Shown here: positions 51,726 through 63,201 of the stretch, piece after piece
Layout: each line of letters starts with the position of its first letter
How positions within the stretch are numbered: the stretch's first letter is position 1
Program-made: the position numbers and the translations under genes
The notes under the pieces: generated by a model
Database searches by the model: none
What the model was told of the DNA's origin: nothing
What the model saw: the letters and a program-made list of their open reading frames with translations, nothing else
DNA from: Pelecanus crispus
Lineage: Eukaryota; Chordata; Aves; Pelecaniformes; Pelecanidae
Direction of reading: 5' to 3'
Assembly (NCBI RefSeq): GCF_030463565.1
Contig: NC_134649.1
Coordinates: 32,451,044 to 32,515,043, forward strand
DNA: 64,000 nt

Positions 51726-51796
51726 GGGGCGGGGGGCCGGGGGCCGGAGCGCGGGCGGCCGCCGGCGGCAGCGGGGGGCGCGGAGCGGGGCGGGGC
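51726..51796 (+). promoter_or_regulatory. G-run cluster, potential G-quadruplex and GC boxes
   Basis: Runs of 4, 6 and 5 G follow each other closely (51,726-51,743). Further runs of 3-6 G continue to the GC box at 51,787-51,796. Four or more runs within about 30 bases satisfy usual G-quadruplex patterns on the + strand. Confidence 0.55.
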
Positions 51797-51804
51797 GCAT
51801 GCGC
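51795..51804. promoter_or_regulatory. NRF-1 binding site
   Basis: GCGCATGCGC, the perfect palindromic NRF-1 core, about 330 bp upstream of the start codon. NRF-1 sites are frequent in vertebrate CpG-island promoters near the transcription start. Confidence 0.7.
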
Positions 51805-51825
51805 GGCGGCGGCGGCGGCGGCGGG
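51803..51825. repeat. (GGC)n trinucleotide repeat
   Basis: Seven uninterrupted GGC/GCG units lie next to the NRF-1 site. They probably fall in the core promoter or early 5' UTR and may vary in length between individuals. Confidence 0.8.
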
Positions 51826-51880
51826 GCCGGAGCGGCGCGGGGGGCCGGAGGGAGGAGGCGGGCGGGCGGGGAGGAGGCAG

Positions 51881-51904
51881 GGCCGGGCTGGGCCGGGCCG
51901 GGCC
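51881..51904. repeat. (GGGCC)n short repeat
   Basis: Four or five GGGCC/GGGCT units run in tandem within the CpG island. Confidence 0.75.
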
Positions 51905-52131
51905 GCCTGCCTGCCCGCCTATTTGAGGGAAAGTAGCGGTTCGCGGGCGCTCAGTGCCGGCCGCCGCGGAGAGGCAGCGGGCGAGCGGCCGCCGGTCGGT
52001 GCCCGCAGCCGGCGCGGCGCTGCCCCCCTGCCGAGGACTGCCGCGCTCGTCCCACGAGTGGCGGCGGGGGGAGCCGCCCCGCGGGGCCGCCGCCGCCTCT
52101 GCCCCTTCCCCGCCGCGCCGTTAATGGAAAC

Positions 52132-52256
52132 ATGGCGATGGCGGCTCCGACCGGCAGCGCGGCGCCCGTCGCCCCGGCCCTCTGCGGCCACCTGGCCCTG
52201 CTGCTGCTCCTCGCCGCCCCCGCCGCCCACGGCTACAGCTTCCCCCAGCAGCACAC
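52132..52256 (+). CDS. CACNA2D2: CACNA2D2 exon 1 (calcium channel alpha2delta-2, N-terminus)
   Basis: The exon encodes 41 codons plus two bases of a split codon and stops at the GTAAGT donor. The product starts MAMAAPTGSAAP, has a hydrophobic core LALLLLLAAPAA, and ends GYSFPQQH. The YSFPQQHT stretch after a signal peptide is, from memory, the mature N-terminus of mammalian CACNA2D2 (there followed by MQHWARRLEQE), and the split AC codon predicts the T. Alpha2delta-2 is a secreted-side, membrane-anchored auxiliary subunit that raises surface levels of CaV1/CaV2 channels, prominent in cerebellum. The VWA and Cache domains lie in later exons outside the window. I chose the ATG at 52,132 (A at -3, G at +4); an in-frame ATG at 52,138 also has good context. 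The leader is shorter than the human one of roughly 60 residues. Remaining uncertainty is mainly the exact start. Confidence 0.88.
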
Positions 52257-52262
52257 GTAAGT
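52257..52262 (+). other. CACNA2D2: Splice donor of CACNA2D2 exon 1
   Basis: GTAAGT directly after the CAC-AC end of the exon, a near-perfect consensus on the intron side. It leaves two bases of a codon (phase 2), consistent with the threonine expected after YSFPQQH. Confidence 0.85.
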
Positions 52263-52365
52263 GCCGCCGCCCCGGCCGGGACCCCCGGCCACCGCGGCTC
52301 GGCCCGGCGCGGTGGCGCATCGCGGGGCCGCCCCGGGGCCTGCCGGCGCCGCGCGGGGGAGCGGC

Positions 52366-52405
52366 CGTGCCGCGCCGTGCCGCGCCGCGCCGTGCCGTGC
52401 CGCGC
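52366..52405. repeat. (CGYGC)8 pentanucleotide repeat
   Basis: Eight tandem pentamers alternate CGTGC and CGCGC, starting 110 bp inside intron 1 and still within the CpG island. The T/C variation suggests CpG decay of an originally uniform array. Confidence 0.85.
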
Positions 52406-52699
52406 CGCTGCGCTGGATGCGGTCGGGCGCGGGGGTCTCGCCCGCTCCCTGCCGGCTGCCGGCGCGGCGGGGCGAGGAACGGACCCAAAGTTGCTGGAAA
52501 GCACAAACTTCCCCGGCGGCTGCCGGCGTGCGGGGCGGCTAGCGAAGCGCTAGTGTGGCGAGCGGGGGGGAGAGACGAAAAAGGACTTTGCTTCCTTCCA
52601 CACCCCCCACCCCGGTTTCAAGCACGCAGTATGGTACCCACAGCCGGCCGTGCCCACCGGAGTTCGAGCATAAACTAATAATAGATGGACAGTTCCACA

Positions 52700-52714
52700 G
52701 GCTGTCCGAGCTGG
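52700..52714 (-). promoter_or_regulatory. Possible RE1/NRSF half-site
   Basis: GGCTGTCCGAGCTGG matches the GGACAGC half of an RE1 element in reverse, with only a partial second half. RE1 sites silence neuronal genes elsewhere, which would suit this gene, but the match is incomplete. Confidence 0.25.
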
Positions 52715-53694
52715 CGGTTCTTCCTCCCCCTCCCTCTGGACCGACAGAAATTGGCTGTAATCTATTGAAAGTCGGAAAGCGGCTCATTTGGGTGAGGGGG
52801 TGGGGGACTGGAGAGTCGCTGCAGGAAGGCTATAAATAGATTTCTTTTGGAAGAAAGCGAGCGTTTGGGAAGTTAATGCTTGGGAATATTTGCTAACGCA
52901 TTCGGCTCTCTTGCGTACCGTCGTAACCCTGAAGCCCTGTCCCTCTCCACACAGCCATGCGAAATCTTGCCGAGATGTATTTTAAGAGGCTGTCATCTCT
53001 GTTATGAAATGCTGAGGTTTGTTGACACAAAACTGGAGAAAAAAAAATCCAGACGATTTAAAGTAAAGGCTGACACTGTGTCCTTACAGTCTGCGTTTCT
53101 GAAGGTGGGGAAAGATTTCAATGACATAGAGTTAATAATAGCAGTGTTGCCGTTAACTTTGTGCTGCCCCAGAGGATGTGCACTGCTTTATGTCACAATT
53201 TTCTTGTCGTTTTTGATTTGCTTAAGACTAGAAATACCTTTTTTTTTATATATCTATACACGCATATATGGCATAGGAAGTATTTTTGAAAGCCTTTTAG
53301 ATTAACGTCTTTGATCTCAAAGTACATTTTTACAGGCATGTAGTCAGGCCTTCTGAAAAGAAGGCTTATCGGCAGAAGAAACAGCGTTGTTTATTGGGAG
53401 AGCTGTAGCTTACTGTGTTAATATCTGGCTTCACTGAAAGCATGGTTGTTTGCACTTGTTTATTCAGAAATACCTCCCATTCAAAAATATTCTTTCTGAA
53501 TTCTTTTGGGTCTTGCATCCTTTATTTCTAAATATCTTTGACCTTTGGGAGCCGACGGGTTCCCTTTTCTTGCTGTCACGTAAACACAGAAATTCTTCAG
53601 AATAAGACCCTGAGAAATGTCTACCTACAGGGGGAGGAGAGGAAAGGGAACGTGCCAGTTGTCATCCAAGTACCACAGCCTTATGGCCTGATCC

Positions 53695-53790
53695 AGCGTT
53701 GCTCTCACATGAATAATCTTTACTTCCGTGAGAATCCCTATGGAATTAAAGGGGGTTATGTACGTGGTGAAGCACAGATAAAGTTTGTGG
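53695..53790. repeat. Dispersed palindromic amniote repeat (intronic)
   Basis: Starts 'ggcctgatccagcg', then 'ctcacatgaataatctttac', 'ttccgtgagaatccctatgg', 'aattaaagggggttatgtac'. This follows a repeat wording like 'gggcctgatcctgc...tactcacgtgagtagtcccattgaagtcaatgggactac'. The palindromic arms are partly recognisable. Confidence 0.6.
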
Positions 53791-56700
53791 CATGTCTTTG
53801 ATATTTCAGCAGCTTTTTCAGGGGTTGTAAGTTGTTGCTTTCTCCTCTGGAACGCAGAATCATGTTATAGAGTAAATCTCTTCTTGGTACCACTTTACAA
53901 GTCAGAACTGTGATTTCTTTCTAACTGCAGAAAGTTTTATAAGAAGGTTCTTATACCAGGAGAGACATACTTAAGGGAGGCGTATAATTTGTAAATAATG
54001 GATTGGCCTTCCCCTCAGCCAGACCGATTATTATCTATATTGTTCTAAAAAGCTGGCACAGTTTATTAGCCAAAGCAGTTTTATTCCAGGTAATTTGGTG
54101 GGCTTTACTAGGATAGACTTAGTTAGCTCTGTGCTCTCTTATCAGTGGCCTTATCAGAGTGGGCCTGATGCTGTACTGGGAGAGGCAGGATGCATAAAAA
54201 CTGAACCCAGTGGCAAAGATTCATAATTTCTTGCAAATGTGAAGGGATGGTCCTGAAAAGACCACTAATTCTGTCTGCGCCTCTGGTGGGAAGTAATGCT
54301 GTCTTGCTGCATCCGGAGAAGAGATGCAGAAGGCGTGCAAGACCTCAGCCTGACCTGGTGTCTTCTTGCTCGTTTTATTCCCCCTATGACCTGTTTTGTG
54401 AACCCAGAGAAGAGAAGAGTCACGAATGGAGATTTGATGATGATGCACAATTGCTGGGCAGTAGGTTAATGCTGTAACATGTGGGCTGAAATGCCTTGCG
54501 AGCTCTGCCCTAGGGCTGCCGTGATTGTTTCTCGGGAAGGAAATATTTAATGGGAGTAAAGAGTGCAATGGTAGCTGGCACCAAGGCTTGAACAACACTT
54601 CTTAATTGACTATTCCCCTCCGAGTAGCTCCCTGTCTCCACCCTTCTTGTTTTTAAAGATGCTGGATATAACTTAAATGGTTTTGGAAGGTTTGACTGTC
54701 AGAAGCTGAGTTGAGCTGATGAGATGGGCTGCTAAATTCTTCCTGCTACAAGCCAATTTTCTCCTACTTTGGACAATGCACCCTTGCAACAACAGCGAAT
54801 GATTCGGAGCATTGATTAGAAACCTTGTTTGTCTTTGGAGGTTTTTTCTGTAAATCACTTAAGTCATCTTTCACTACAGGACTCTCAAAAATGAGGCTGC
54901 TTTTTTAAGCAGCCCCAGAACTGTTTCATTCTGACAGGCGGCAGACTGAATGATCAGGATATTTTGCCTAAGGGGGGGTGGAAATGAAGAAAATAAAGAC
55001 TTTTTTTTTTTAAAAATTTTTTATTTTTGGTTGCAGTTGTATTCATTATCATCAGTGGTTCTGTGTGTTGATTCTTGGTTCCATCCCTGGTAAATTGCTG
55101 GTGTTCCACATTATCTCTCTCCTCCTGGGTAGCATGGTTTTAATCATCTTATGCTGAGCTAAGGAGGGCTCAGCTCAGCCAGTTGTCCAAAGGGGAATTT
55201 CTCATTGAGATTTAAAAAGCAAAATCCCAGATTGGAAAAAACCCATTGGGGCAGGCTTGTTAGGTGAAGTCCACTGACTGACAAGGCTCCTTTTAGGAAT
55301 GGTCACGTACAAGAACGTGCGTCTGTGTGGTCAACAGGATTAATGGCTGTGGAAAGAAAGGCTGTTTGTTGCAGTTAATTTTTCTTTTAAATAGTACGCA
55401 GAGGAATTCCTGTGGCAGCCTGGTAGCAACCTCTGCTTGAATTTCTGAGAGATTTGGTATTAGATGATTGAAAGCCTGGTCAATCAGGGGAGTCCTGCAC
55501 CTGTATTGCCGTCGCCTCCCGTTAGTGGGGATTGTGTGCATGTGAGTGCTGGAGAATGTGGCTGCCAGTACTGCTGCCTGGGAGCAGAACAAACCCCCTC
55601 CTCACTTTGCAGAAAGGCTTTTTGTCACTTGGACTTGAAAGAAAATTGCCATCTGCTAGGGGGTGGCGAGCCATTTGCTTCTTGTGAGGAAGCAGGTGTG
55701 CGCAGAATTGCTGTGCGTCCGCTGGTGAGGCTTGACTTCATCGCTGCTCTGCAGGGCATGTCTCGCCAGCCAGCCGGAGGAGAAAGGGATGTCTGCAGGG
55801 GAAGGCGCCAGCCTGGGGACCAGGGTCCAGTCCTGCCTCTCTGGCATGAGATTTAGCACTTGTCAGATGCAGACAGTAGTTTTGGGCAGCAAGCTGGAGG
55901 TGTTACCAGTGTTCTGGTGGGATAGTGAGCAGTGAAGGCTCCTGCTGAGAGCAATAAGGGCTAATAGGTGCCCATCACCACTGGAAGGTGGTCTTGAGGC
56001 TGCCTCTACCAAATTAATTGCTTCCTTTTAACAGGGTTTGATTTATACTTGTGTCACTTCACCCCAAATGAGGTTAACGATGCTGGTAGTGATGGCACAT
56101 CTGGGCTAGCAGGGCTTGAAATAAATAACTCTATTAGGAATGGATACTTTAGGGTTAGCAGGATGCTGTGCAGAGGAAGCTCCTTCTCTTGTTCTCCTGC
56201 CCACCTCCTGTGCAGTCAGAAAATCTCTTCCAGTTATGGTTTTGATGCTTGGGAAGGGAACTTCTCTGGAAAGGAGCAGAGAAGAAGTGGGGAGATGGCC
56301 CTGCTTGTCTTCTGCTACACTCAGCTGAGCAGAGAGACAGCTCCCTGGGAGGGCAATCCACCCCAGTGAGTGACTGACAGATAACGTCGCTCCATCCCTG
56401 TGCAGGCTGAGCAGCTGCCATGAGAACTGGTACCCAGTGGAGGCACAGACACCCAGTGTCCCTGCAACAACCCCATGTGGGCTTTGCATCAGTGGCAGAA
56501 TCCGCTTTGGGGTGCGCAGAGGCACCCTGAACTGCCCAGAGGTAAAAGAACAGCCCCAGGGAGAGGACTAAATACTTTTTAAAAGCTGTTTGCAATATTT
56601 TTTTTTTTGCATTTTAAAAGATTTTTTCCATTTCTGTTACTATTCCTGAATGCTCCCTGCTCAGGTATTGCATGGGGAAGGGGTAGGCATCACAGAGCAG

Positions 56701-56850
56701 GGCATTACCACTTTCTTGCCTGTCCTTGTGACACTTCAATACCGTACCCTACCTGCAGTGATCCCCTTCAAGGTTGTGGTTTCAGGAGTTTGAGTTTAAC
56801 TGTATAAATTGAAAAATTGTTAATTTAAATTGTCTTGGGAGAGCGTGTGG

Positions 56851-56912
56851 GTTCCCACTGAAATCAATAAGGCTCCTGCATGTAGACCTGAGGGTAGAAA
56901 TGGGCTCGTGCT
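56851..56912. repeat. Dispersed palindromic repeat, partial (intronic)
   Basis: 'gttcccactgaaatcaataa', 'ggctcctgcatgtagacctg', 'agggtagaaatgggctcg' resembles the 'cccattgaaatcaatgggactactcacatgagtaaggt...agaatcgggcc' arm. Confidence 0.5.
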
Positions 56913-58781
56913 TGGTCTTTGACAGGCACAGTTCAGAAGCTTCATTGTAAAGAAGCTTTGTGTATGTTGTATGCATGTATGCAACGGTCCCTTAAAAGCT
57001 GAAGGTGGTTACATAGAGTCTAAATGGAAACCTGAAAATTTATCCTTGAACGAGCTTCCTGGTGTTTGACTTCAAAAGCCATCAGAAAGGCTCTTGAGGG
57101 CTTAAGTGCTGGGGCATCTGCACACTGTAACATTGTACATGTGTACAAACTGTACGTTTTAGACAATGCTTTTTTCAGCCAATGAAATACTCAAGTGGGA
57201 TGAAATAAAAGAAAAAGTCATTACCAAGCAAAATACTAGAGTGAAATATTCAGCCAGAAAGGACAGTATCCGAATGTTTCGATATTTGCTTTTCCAGGAG
57301 ACCCTTGAAAGCAAAATGTGTTCTGTTAGCAAAATTATTTTTTCCTCTCTGGGCTGTTGGTAGTACTTTTGTTTTAGAGCTGTTCCTGTAATCTAGTCTT
57401 CATCTTCAAGTTTATTATTGCTGGGTTGTGTAGGGAATGGGGTTGCACAAACTGTTGTTACTGGAGGGTTGGTTTGTATCAACAAGCTATTGGCATGGTT
57501 TTCTTTAGGCTGAATCATTTGATCTTTCAGAGAATGCACATGGATTTTCTTCATAACTTTGACAGTTGTCCTATGACCCTTCCAATTCTGTCTCAGCCAT
57601 TATCTTTTGGTCATTAAATATCATAAAAAATAAAAGGTGTTTACCCAGAGCAAAGGATTAATTCTTCTGCTGTAAAGCAAAGTTTTTCTCGCATTGACTG
57701 ATGTGTGAGTGATTAGGATATTTAGCCAGATCAGCTTGTGACGGGTGAAAGGGCTGCAGGGCAAGAGACACAAGGATCTGAATGGCAGTCAGGCCAGACA
57801 AAGGTTGCATGGTCTGTGGTTTCTGTATCTATTCATTAGCTCTGTGCAAGGTCGTTATTCTTGCCTGTGATTAGGCTACCATGCCACCTCCTTGGAAGAT
57901 GCTTCTCAGTCTGGTGGGGACAGTGCAGGGGCTGTTGTACAGCACACCTTCTCCCAGGACTCTGTGAGACTGTCTTTCAGGAGAACCAGGATCAGGCCAC
58001 CTCCCCTTGCTTCTAGTTGAGGCTGAGAACTCCAGAGGAGGTAATTGCTGATAGCAATCAGATTGGGTGCTAAATAGGGATATAAACCATTTAGTGGAAT
58101 AGCTCTGATGATGATAAAGCCTTCGGTGCAGTTGCCAAAACAGAAGTTGAGTTTGCATATCTCTAATGAGCCAAGTGCCTTTGTGCAGTAACACCACTGA
58201 AGTGCGTGCATGGAGTTAAACCCCAAAAGTACAGGATACAACATGACTGTAGCTCTGATTTGTGTCAAAGGTCCCTGAAGTTCTTGCAGTGAAAAGGAGA
58301 TCTTTAATAAGAAAGAGTCTGCTGCTCTGCGTGCCTCCCCCAACCATGATCCTTCTTTCATTGTCCACAAAGGGCGGGAATGGAGCTGTTCTTTCCACGG
58401 ACTAGGCTGAAGCTACTTTTGCACCAGTGGGTATCTGTTATGAATCCACTGAAGCCCTGGAAAGACTTTGGATTTCCTTGGATTCTGCTGGTGCCAAAAC
58501 TGTTTTGCTACCCTGTCCCGCAGTGACACTTGGGGAATCTGTGAATCAATATGGGTTGTGCCTACAGTGAGTATATGTATCACTGTGATAGAAAACCCAG
58601 AGTGATGGATTACAAAAGGCACGTTCATTTACCTGACAAAGGTTGTCTATCTTGAATTATTTATGAGGCTTCACAGCATGCTAGTAAATTTTGTAAAAGC
58701 AATGAAGTCCTGGTAATGTGAGCCTCTTCACTGCAGCTTCTGTAGTAGAGTTTTGCTGAGAAGGTACAGGAGGTGGGGGAT

Positions 58782-58803
58782 GGAGGAGGAGGAGGAAGAA
58801 GAA
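58782..58803. repeat. (GGA)n purine tract
   Basis: GGA/GAA trinucleotide units in a longer purine-only stretch. It is a simple repeat. Confidence 0.8.
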
Positions 58804-60930
58804 ACAGGCAGCGAGTGGAGGGATAGAGAGAGACTGCTGTTTTCATGTGCAAATGATGAGGTGTGCAGAGCAATGAGGTGCGAATTAGTTAGATCATGCT
58901 GTGCATTGGAGCAAAAATCTGTGGTGTTGGAAAGCAACTTATGCTTCAGGGAAGGGTGGTGGGGAGAGGATGGGGAGTACAGATGCAAGGACAGAGAAGG
59001 GTGAAAATCTCATGACCAAAATGCTGGCAGCTTCCCATACATAGGAATGTTATTTGCAGGGATAGTTTCTTAAAGTATATACTCATTTTGCTGAGGTTTC
59101 CGTATCTGAGTTCCACCAAATGAAGGATCAAGCCAGAATTGGCTAGGCATTTGTGTGGCATTCAGCGGCTGGAAGGCTTCTGAGTGTGCAGAACATGTGG
59201 CTGCGGACCAGAGGGGTTTGCTCAGGCTAACCTGGAAGATGTGTGGCCCATAGGAGCATTAAGGTGGTGTTATCCAACAGGGAGAGCGAGGGCAGTAAGA
59301 GTCAGAGTCCTGGTGGTGGTAAGTCGGCTTGCCTCGGTCCCTGCTGGAACACAATTTCAGAGCTAAAAATAGTGACGCGGCAGGCACAGTGCAGGTTCGC
59401 GGTGTAGCTGCCACTGCATACCTGATTTGTTGATAAATAGAGCCTCCCCCACACTTTCAGGCTTCCGAGCCTCTTAGCCTTCCAAGCACAAAGAAAGTTA
59501 CCCCTTAAACTGTTAAATTGGTGGAAGGAATTGGGAAAGAGGTTTGTATCCATCTCCATTGAAGTGACAAATGAGGATAAGATTCTCCTTATAAATACCA
59601 ATGCCTTTCAGCTCATAACAGAGCTGGGTCCTGAAACTTTTGTTGCAAGCTGACAGTCTGTTTCTTCTCCAGTGGGCACTTAATATTCTTCAGTCCAGAA
59701 GGATCCAGTATCCAAACTCTGAGTTCACATTCATCCTCCAAATAAGAAAACAAAACAAGAGGCACATTTCTAAATATTTTTCAGAGCTGACCTTGTATAA
59801 GCCAGTTACGCTTCAAAAATGTATAAAGCTCTCACTGATTTAATTTCTGTTGAATCAGAGATATTCTTGTATTTGAATTCTCATCTCTATCGAATTTTAT
59901 GTAATAATATCTCTTTATTGTGGCCAGTGAACACTTTCTCTACAGTATGACACAGTGAGGGTCATGAATGCAGTACCTTGTTTGCATTTCTAACGTATGG
60001 TGGGTTTCACAGTCAGGTTTTTGGCAGCTGTGACACGGACACCAAAATAGAGACAGACTTAAGCCAAGCGAAGCACCTAATATTCAATTTTATCAGGTGT
60101 TGAAGATTGAGTCAGATTCTGGGCTGTGAGTGGTTGAACGTCTTTTTATTGCTCCATAACGAATGCAGTAGACCCAGGAGGAGCCAAAGTACCATTTCCT
60201 CATGTCTGAGGTAGTCTTATAAATTAGAGGTCTCTACTAAGCATTCACTGTAGTGTCACGTTCTTGGGATCAGCAGGGGGAAAAAAAACCCCAGTGTATT
60301 GTGTGGGCTTGTGTGCTTCCAGGACCTCTGGGAGGAAAGCCCATTGCCCAGGTAAAAGTAAACCTTCCACAGCCGTGTGTCACGCATACTAGGGGGAAAA
60401 AAGGGTGGAAGAAACAGCATTGAATTATTCAAGACCTGCAAGCTGAAAAGAGTTTCAGGACAGTGAGCTAGGCATGCGTCGCAGCTTCGTGGGCACTCTG
60501 CTTTCCCTTCCTCCCCTGCCTGCTCTGGGAAGGAGGGTAGATTACATGAGTACGAACAAAATCAATATTTTTCTCTTCACACAGCTCTTGGTTTTTATTT
60601 ATTCTGGTTTTGTTTGCTGGGAAATCTTAATAATTGTCGATCAGTGACCAAACTGATGACATTTTGCCTCCCACAGAATGACAGCACTTCCAAGAGCACA
60701 GACCAAAAGAGCATCAGCCCAAAAGGGGCCCCCTCTGTGCACAGGCAGGGATGTTTTCATGCCCTGCTTGGCTGTGTGCTGTGGGACTGCTCATGATTGA
60801 GCCATTCTTCCTGATGTTGGATTTGTTACGATGCAGAAGAATTTGCTGTTGTCGGTCTTGCCTGCTGTACTCCGCTATGGCTATGTTAAGTTTAAAAGCT
60901 GAGAAACATAAAAAAATTTTTTGAGATACT

Positions 60931-60980
60931 GGGCCAAATTCATCCTTGATGTAACGATGCTGTGGGATTATGCTGGGGAC
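60931..60980. repeat. Dispersed palindromic repeat, partial (intronic)
   Basis: 'gggccaaattcatccttgat' followed by 'gtaacgatgctgtgggat' matches the outer arm 'gggccaaattcatccctgatgtaactcc' of the same old repeat type. Confidence 0.6.
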
Positions 60981-63155
60981 AACTTTAAGGCCTTTGTCTT
61001 TTAACTTTTAAATACTGTGGCAGTTGTGGTTGCTTCTGATGTGATTTTTATTGCGAGATGGAGAAAAGAAATGCTTCTAACACATCTAGTATCTGCTCAT
61101 GCTTTCGTTCCAGTTTCTAAATAACCCCATTTAGCACCTGCCTGCCTGTTTGACCCAGCAACAAAAATGTTGTGTTGGCATTTCTGACATCAATACCGCC
61201 TTTTTACCCATCATCTTAAGGCTAAATTGAACCCTTGTGTCACTTGCTCCTCGCTATGTTTATTTGTTTTGATCTAGTCTTTAGAGAAAAATCTAACCAG
61301 CTCTGCCTCACTCCCGCTGCCTGCTAGGGGCTGAGGCTCTCTTTTGTGAGCAGTGGTTACTTCCACGGGTGAACCTCATACCCTCAACTTCCCCCTGCTT
61401 CCCTGTGCTCCCTGCCCAGGTGTGAGGATGGAGCAGCCAGGAATGAAAGGGTTCTGACAGCCGCATCTCGGCATGAGGTCTCACTTCACTGTTGCGGCTG
61501 CTGAGCTAGCTCGTGCCTTTTCCCCCTCTTACAGCCTTGTCCTGACAGCCTTGCTGGCGCCGTGTTTGCTTGAGCAAGCAGAGCGTCACCGAACCAGAGG
61601 TGAGGCTGCATCCCGAGGCCAGTGCTCTCCGTGGAACACTGCCTGTGGTGATGCTGGTGTGTGGGAATCTTCTTTTCCTGCCTTTCTACTCTTGACACCA
61701 CTCCAAGTAGAGCCTTGTGCTGAAAGCACTGCTGGTTTGTCCAATATATGAATGTGATTATGTATGCTGAAAGCGGCCTTTTTTATTTTATAAGGGCCAC
61801 TTAATAAATGTCACTTATTTGGTGACTCTTAGGCAACTGAGCGCATGGCTGTCTTCTCGTCAGGAAGTGGCTGCCAGACCCCGTCCTGTTCTGTGGAGTT
61901 TGTCGGGTGGAAGAGTAGGTTTGCCACTTGTCAGAAAAGAAGATGTGGTGTTTTCATGGTAGCTTGTGTAGTACTTGACTTTCATTCTTAGTTAAATCTA
62001 CTTATTGCTGTGTTTTTTGCCATTTCAGTTGTTATTAGATCCCACAAGATAGCATGAGGGTTCTTGTATGTGAAGTTTCTTCCAGAGGATACCAAGCAGC
62101 TGCAGAAATGAAAAGTTTAGTAAATGGTACCTGTCCTTCTTACAGAGGAATATCAGAGTGATTGCAGTGCGGTGGTGGTGGTGAGCTGAAAATGGACCCG
62201 CTATGGGCTGGGGGTGAGATGCTGCAACCATTGCATTACCTGAGGCCCGTGTTGGGGCCATAAGTAATGTGCATACCTGCAGTTTCTCTACTAAAAAACG
62301 TACGCCCCTTGTTGGATGAAAGATTAATGTGCAAAGCCTGGTGCTTCAGGGGCTGGGTGGAATTGGTGGTGAGAGTGCTGTTCCATCCCGCACCAGAGTG
62401 GCCAGCTTGCAGTACTGGGTGAACTGCAGTTGCTGTAATGTTCTGAAGTTTGTGAAGTTCATTGCACAAAAGTCCAGATCCCACAACCAAAGCAAGGACT
62501 ATTCCAAGTACACAAATTTTTTTTGTCTAACTTTCCACATGAAACTAACCTGCATTCCTCATTTGGCTTGGCTACAGTATTTGTTACAAGTCATTCCTTT
62601 TCATTTTTTTTTTTCTACTGCTATGACGTTCAGGTTTAGTATTTATCTTCTAATAGTTTGGGTAGTGGAGTGCTTGCATTACTGGCAGTGACGTATAGTT
62701 AATCTTGAGCACAGATAACTGTGAGGACTCCAGACAGACTTCAGCCTTGGTGGCATGCTTGTGAGTGAGGAAATTAGCTTGGAAATTGTTGTTAAAATTG
62801 GTCCTGTGTTAACCTTGCTGTAATACCACAGCTTCTGACAGTGTGTGAGTTAGCAAGATGCTTGTGGCTGAGAATGAGGGCAGATTCTCACTTTGGAAGA
62901 GTCTCAGCAAAGACCTTGTCTTACACCTTTGCTTTGAGGAGATTTACACTGAGGAATTTGGCCCATTTTTCCATTGCCAGGCCTGTCTTCTAGGTGTTCC
63001 CTTATCCCCGACTGATCTTCTGGCCTACTTTCTAACCACTATGTGTTAAAAGGTGACCAACCTGTCAGTCTTGGCTAGCATCAGGAGCAAAGCTTGTGTG
63101 CCTCAGGCTTGTTCCCTGGGGAGACAAGTAATTCTTTCATGATGCCCTTGGGATT

Positions 63156-63201
63156 GTGTCGTGTCGTGTCGTTTCCGCCCCCCCCCCCCCCCCCCCCCCC
63201 C
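63156..63201. repeat. (GTGTC)3 followed by a 24-base poly-C tract
   Basis: Three GTGTC units plus GT (63,156-63,172) are followed by 24 consecutive C (63,178-63,201). Such a C run can form triplex or i-motif structures and is prone to length errors in sequencing. Confidence 0.85.

Larger units (their letters stand above)
51540..52560 (+). promoter_or_regulatory. CACNA2D2: CpG-island promoter of CACNA2D2
   Basis: About 1 kb of very high G+C with dense CpG spans the region upstream of and across the first coding exon. It contains GC boxes (for example 51,787-51,796), a palindromic NRF-1 site at 51,795-51,804, G-run clusters and GGC repeats. No convincing TATA box is seen; CTATTTGAG near 51,920 is only weakly similar. 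This fits a TATA-less, dispersed-start promoter. The transcription start cannot be fixed from sequence but most likely lies between about 51.85 and 52.05 kb. Confidence 0.85.

Noticed and set aside
51695..52678. 327-codon open frame across the CpG island
   Set aside because: Its composition is Arg/Ala/Pro/Gly-rich as expected from any frame in very GC-rich DNA, and it reads through the CACNA2D2 exon and donor in another frame. No domain is recognisable.
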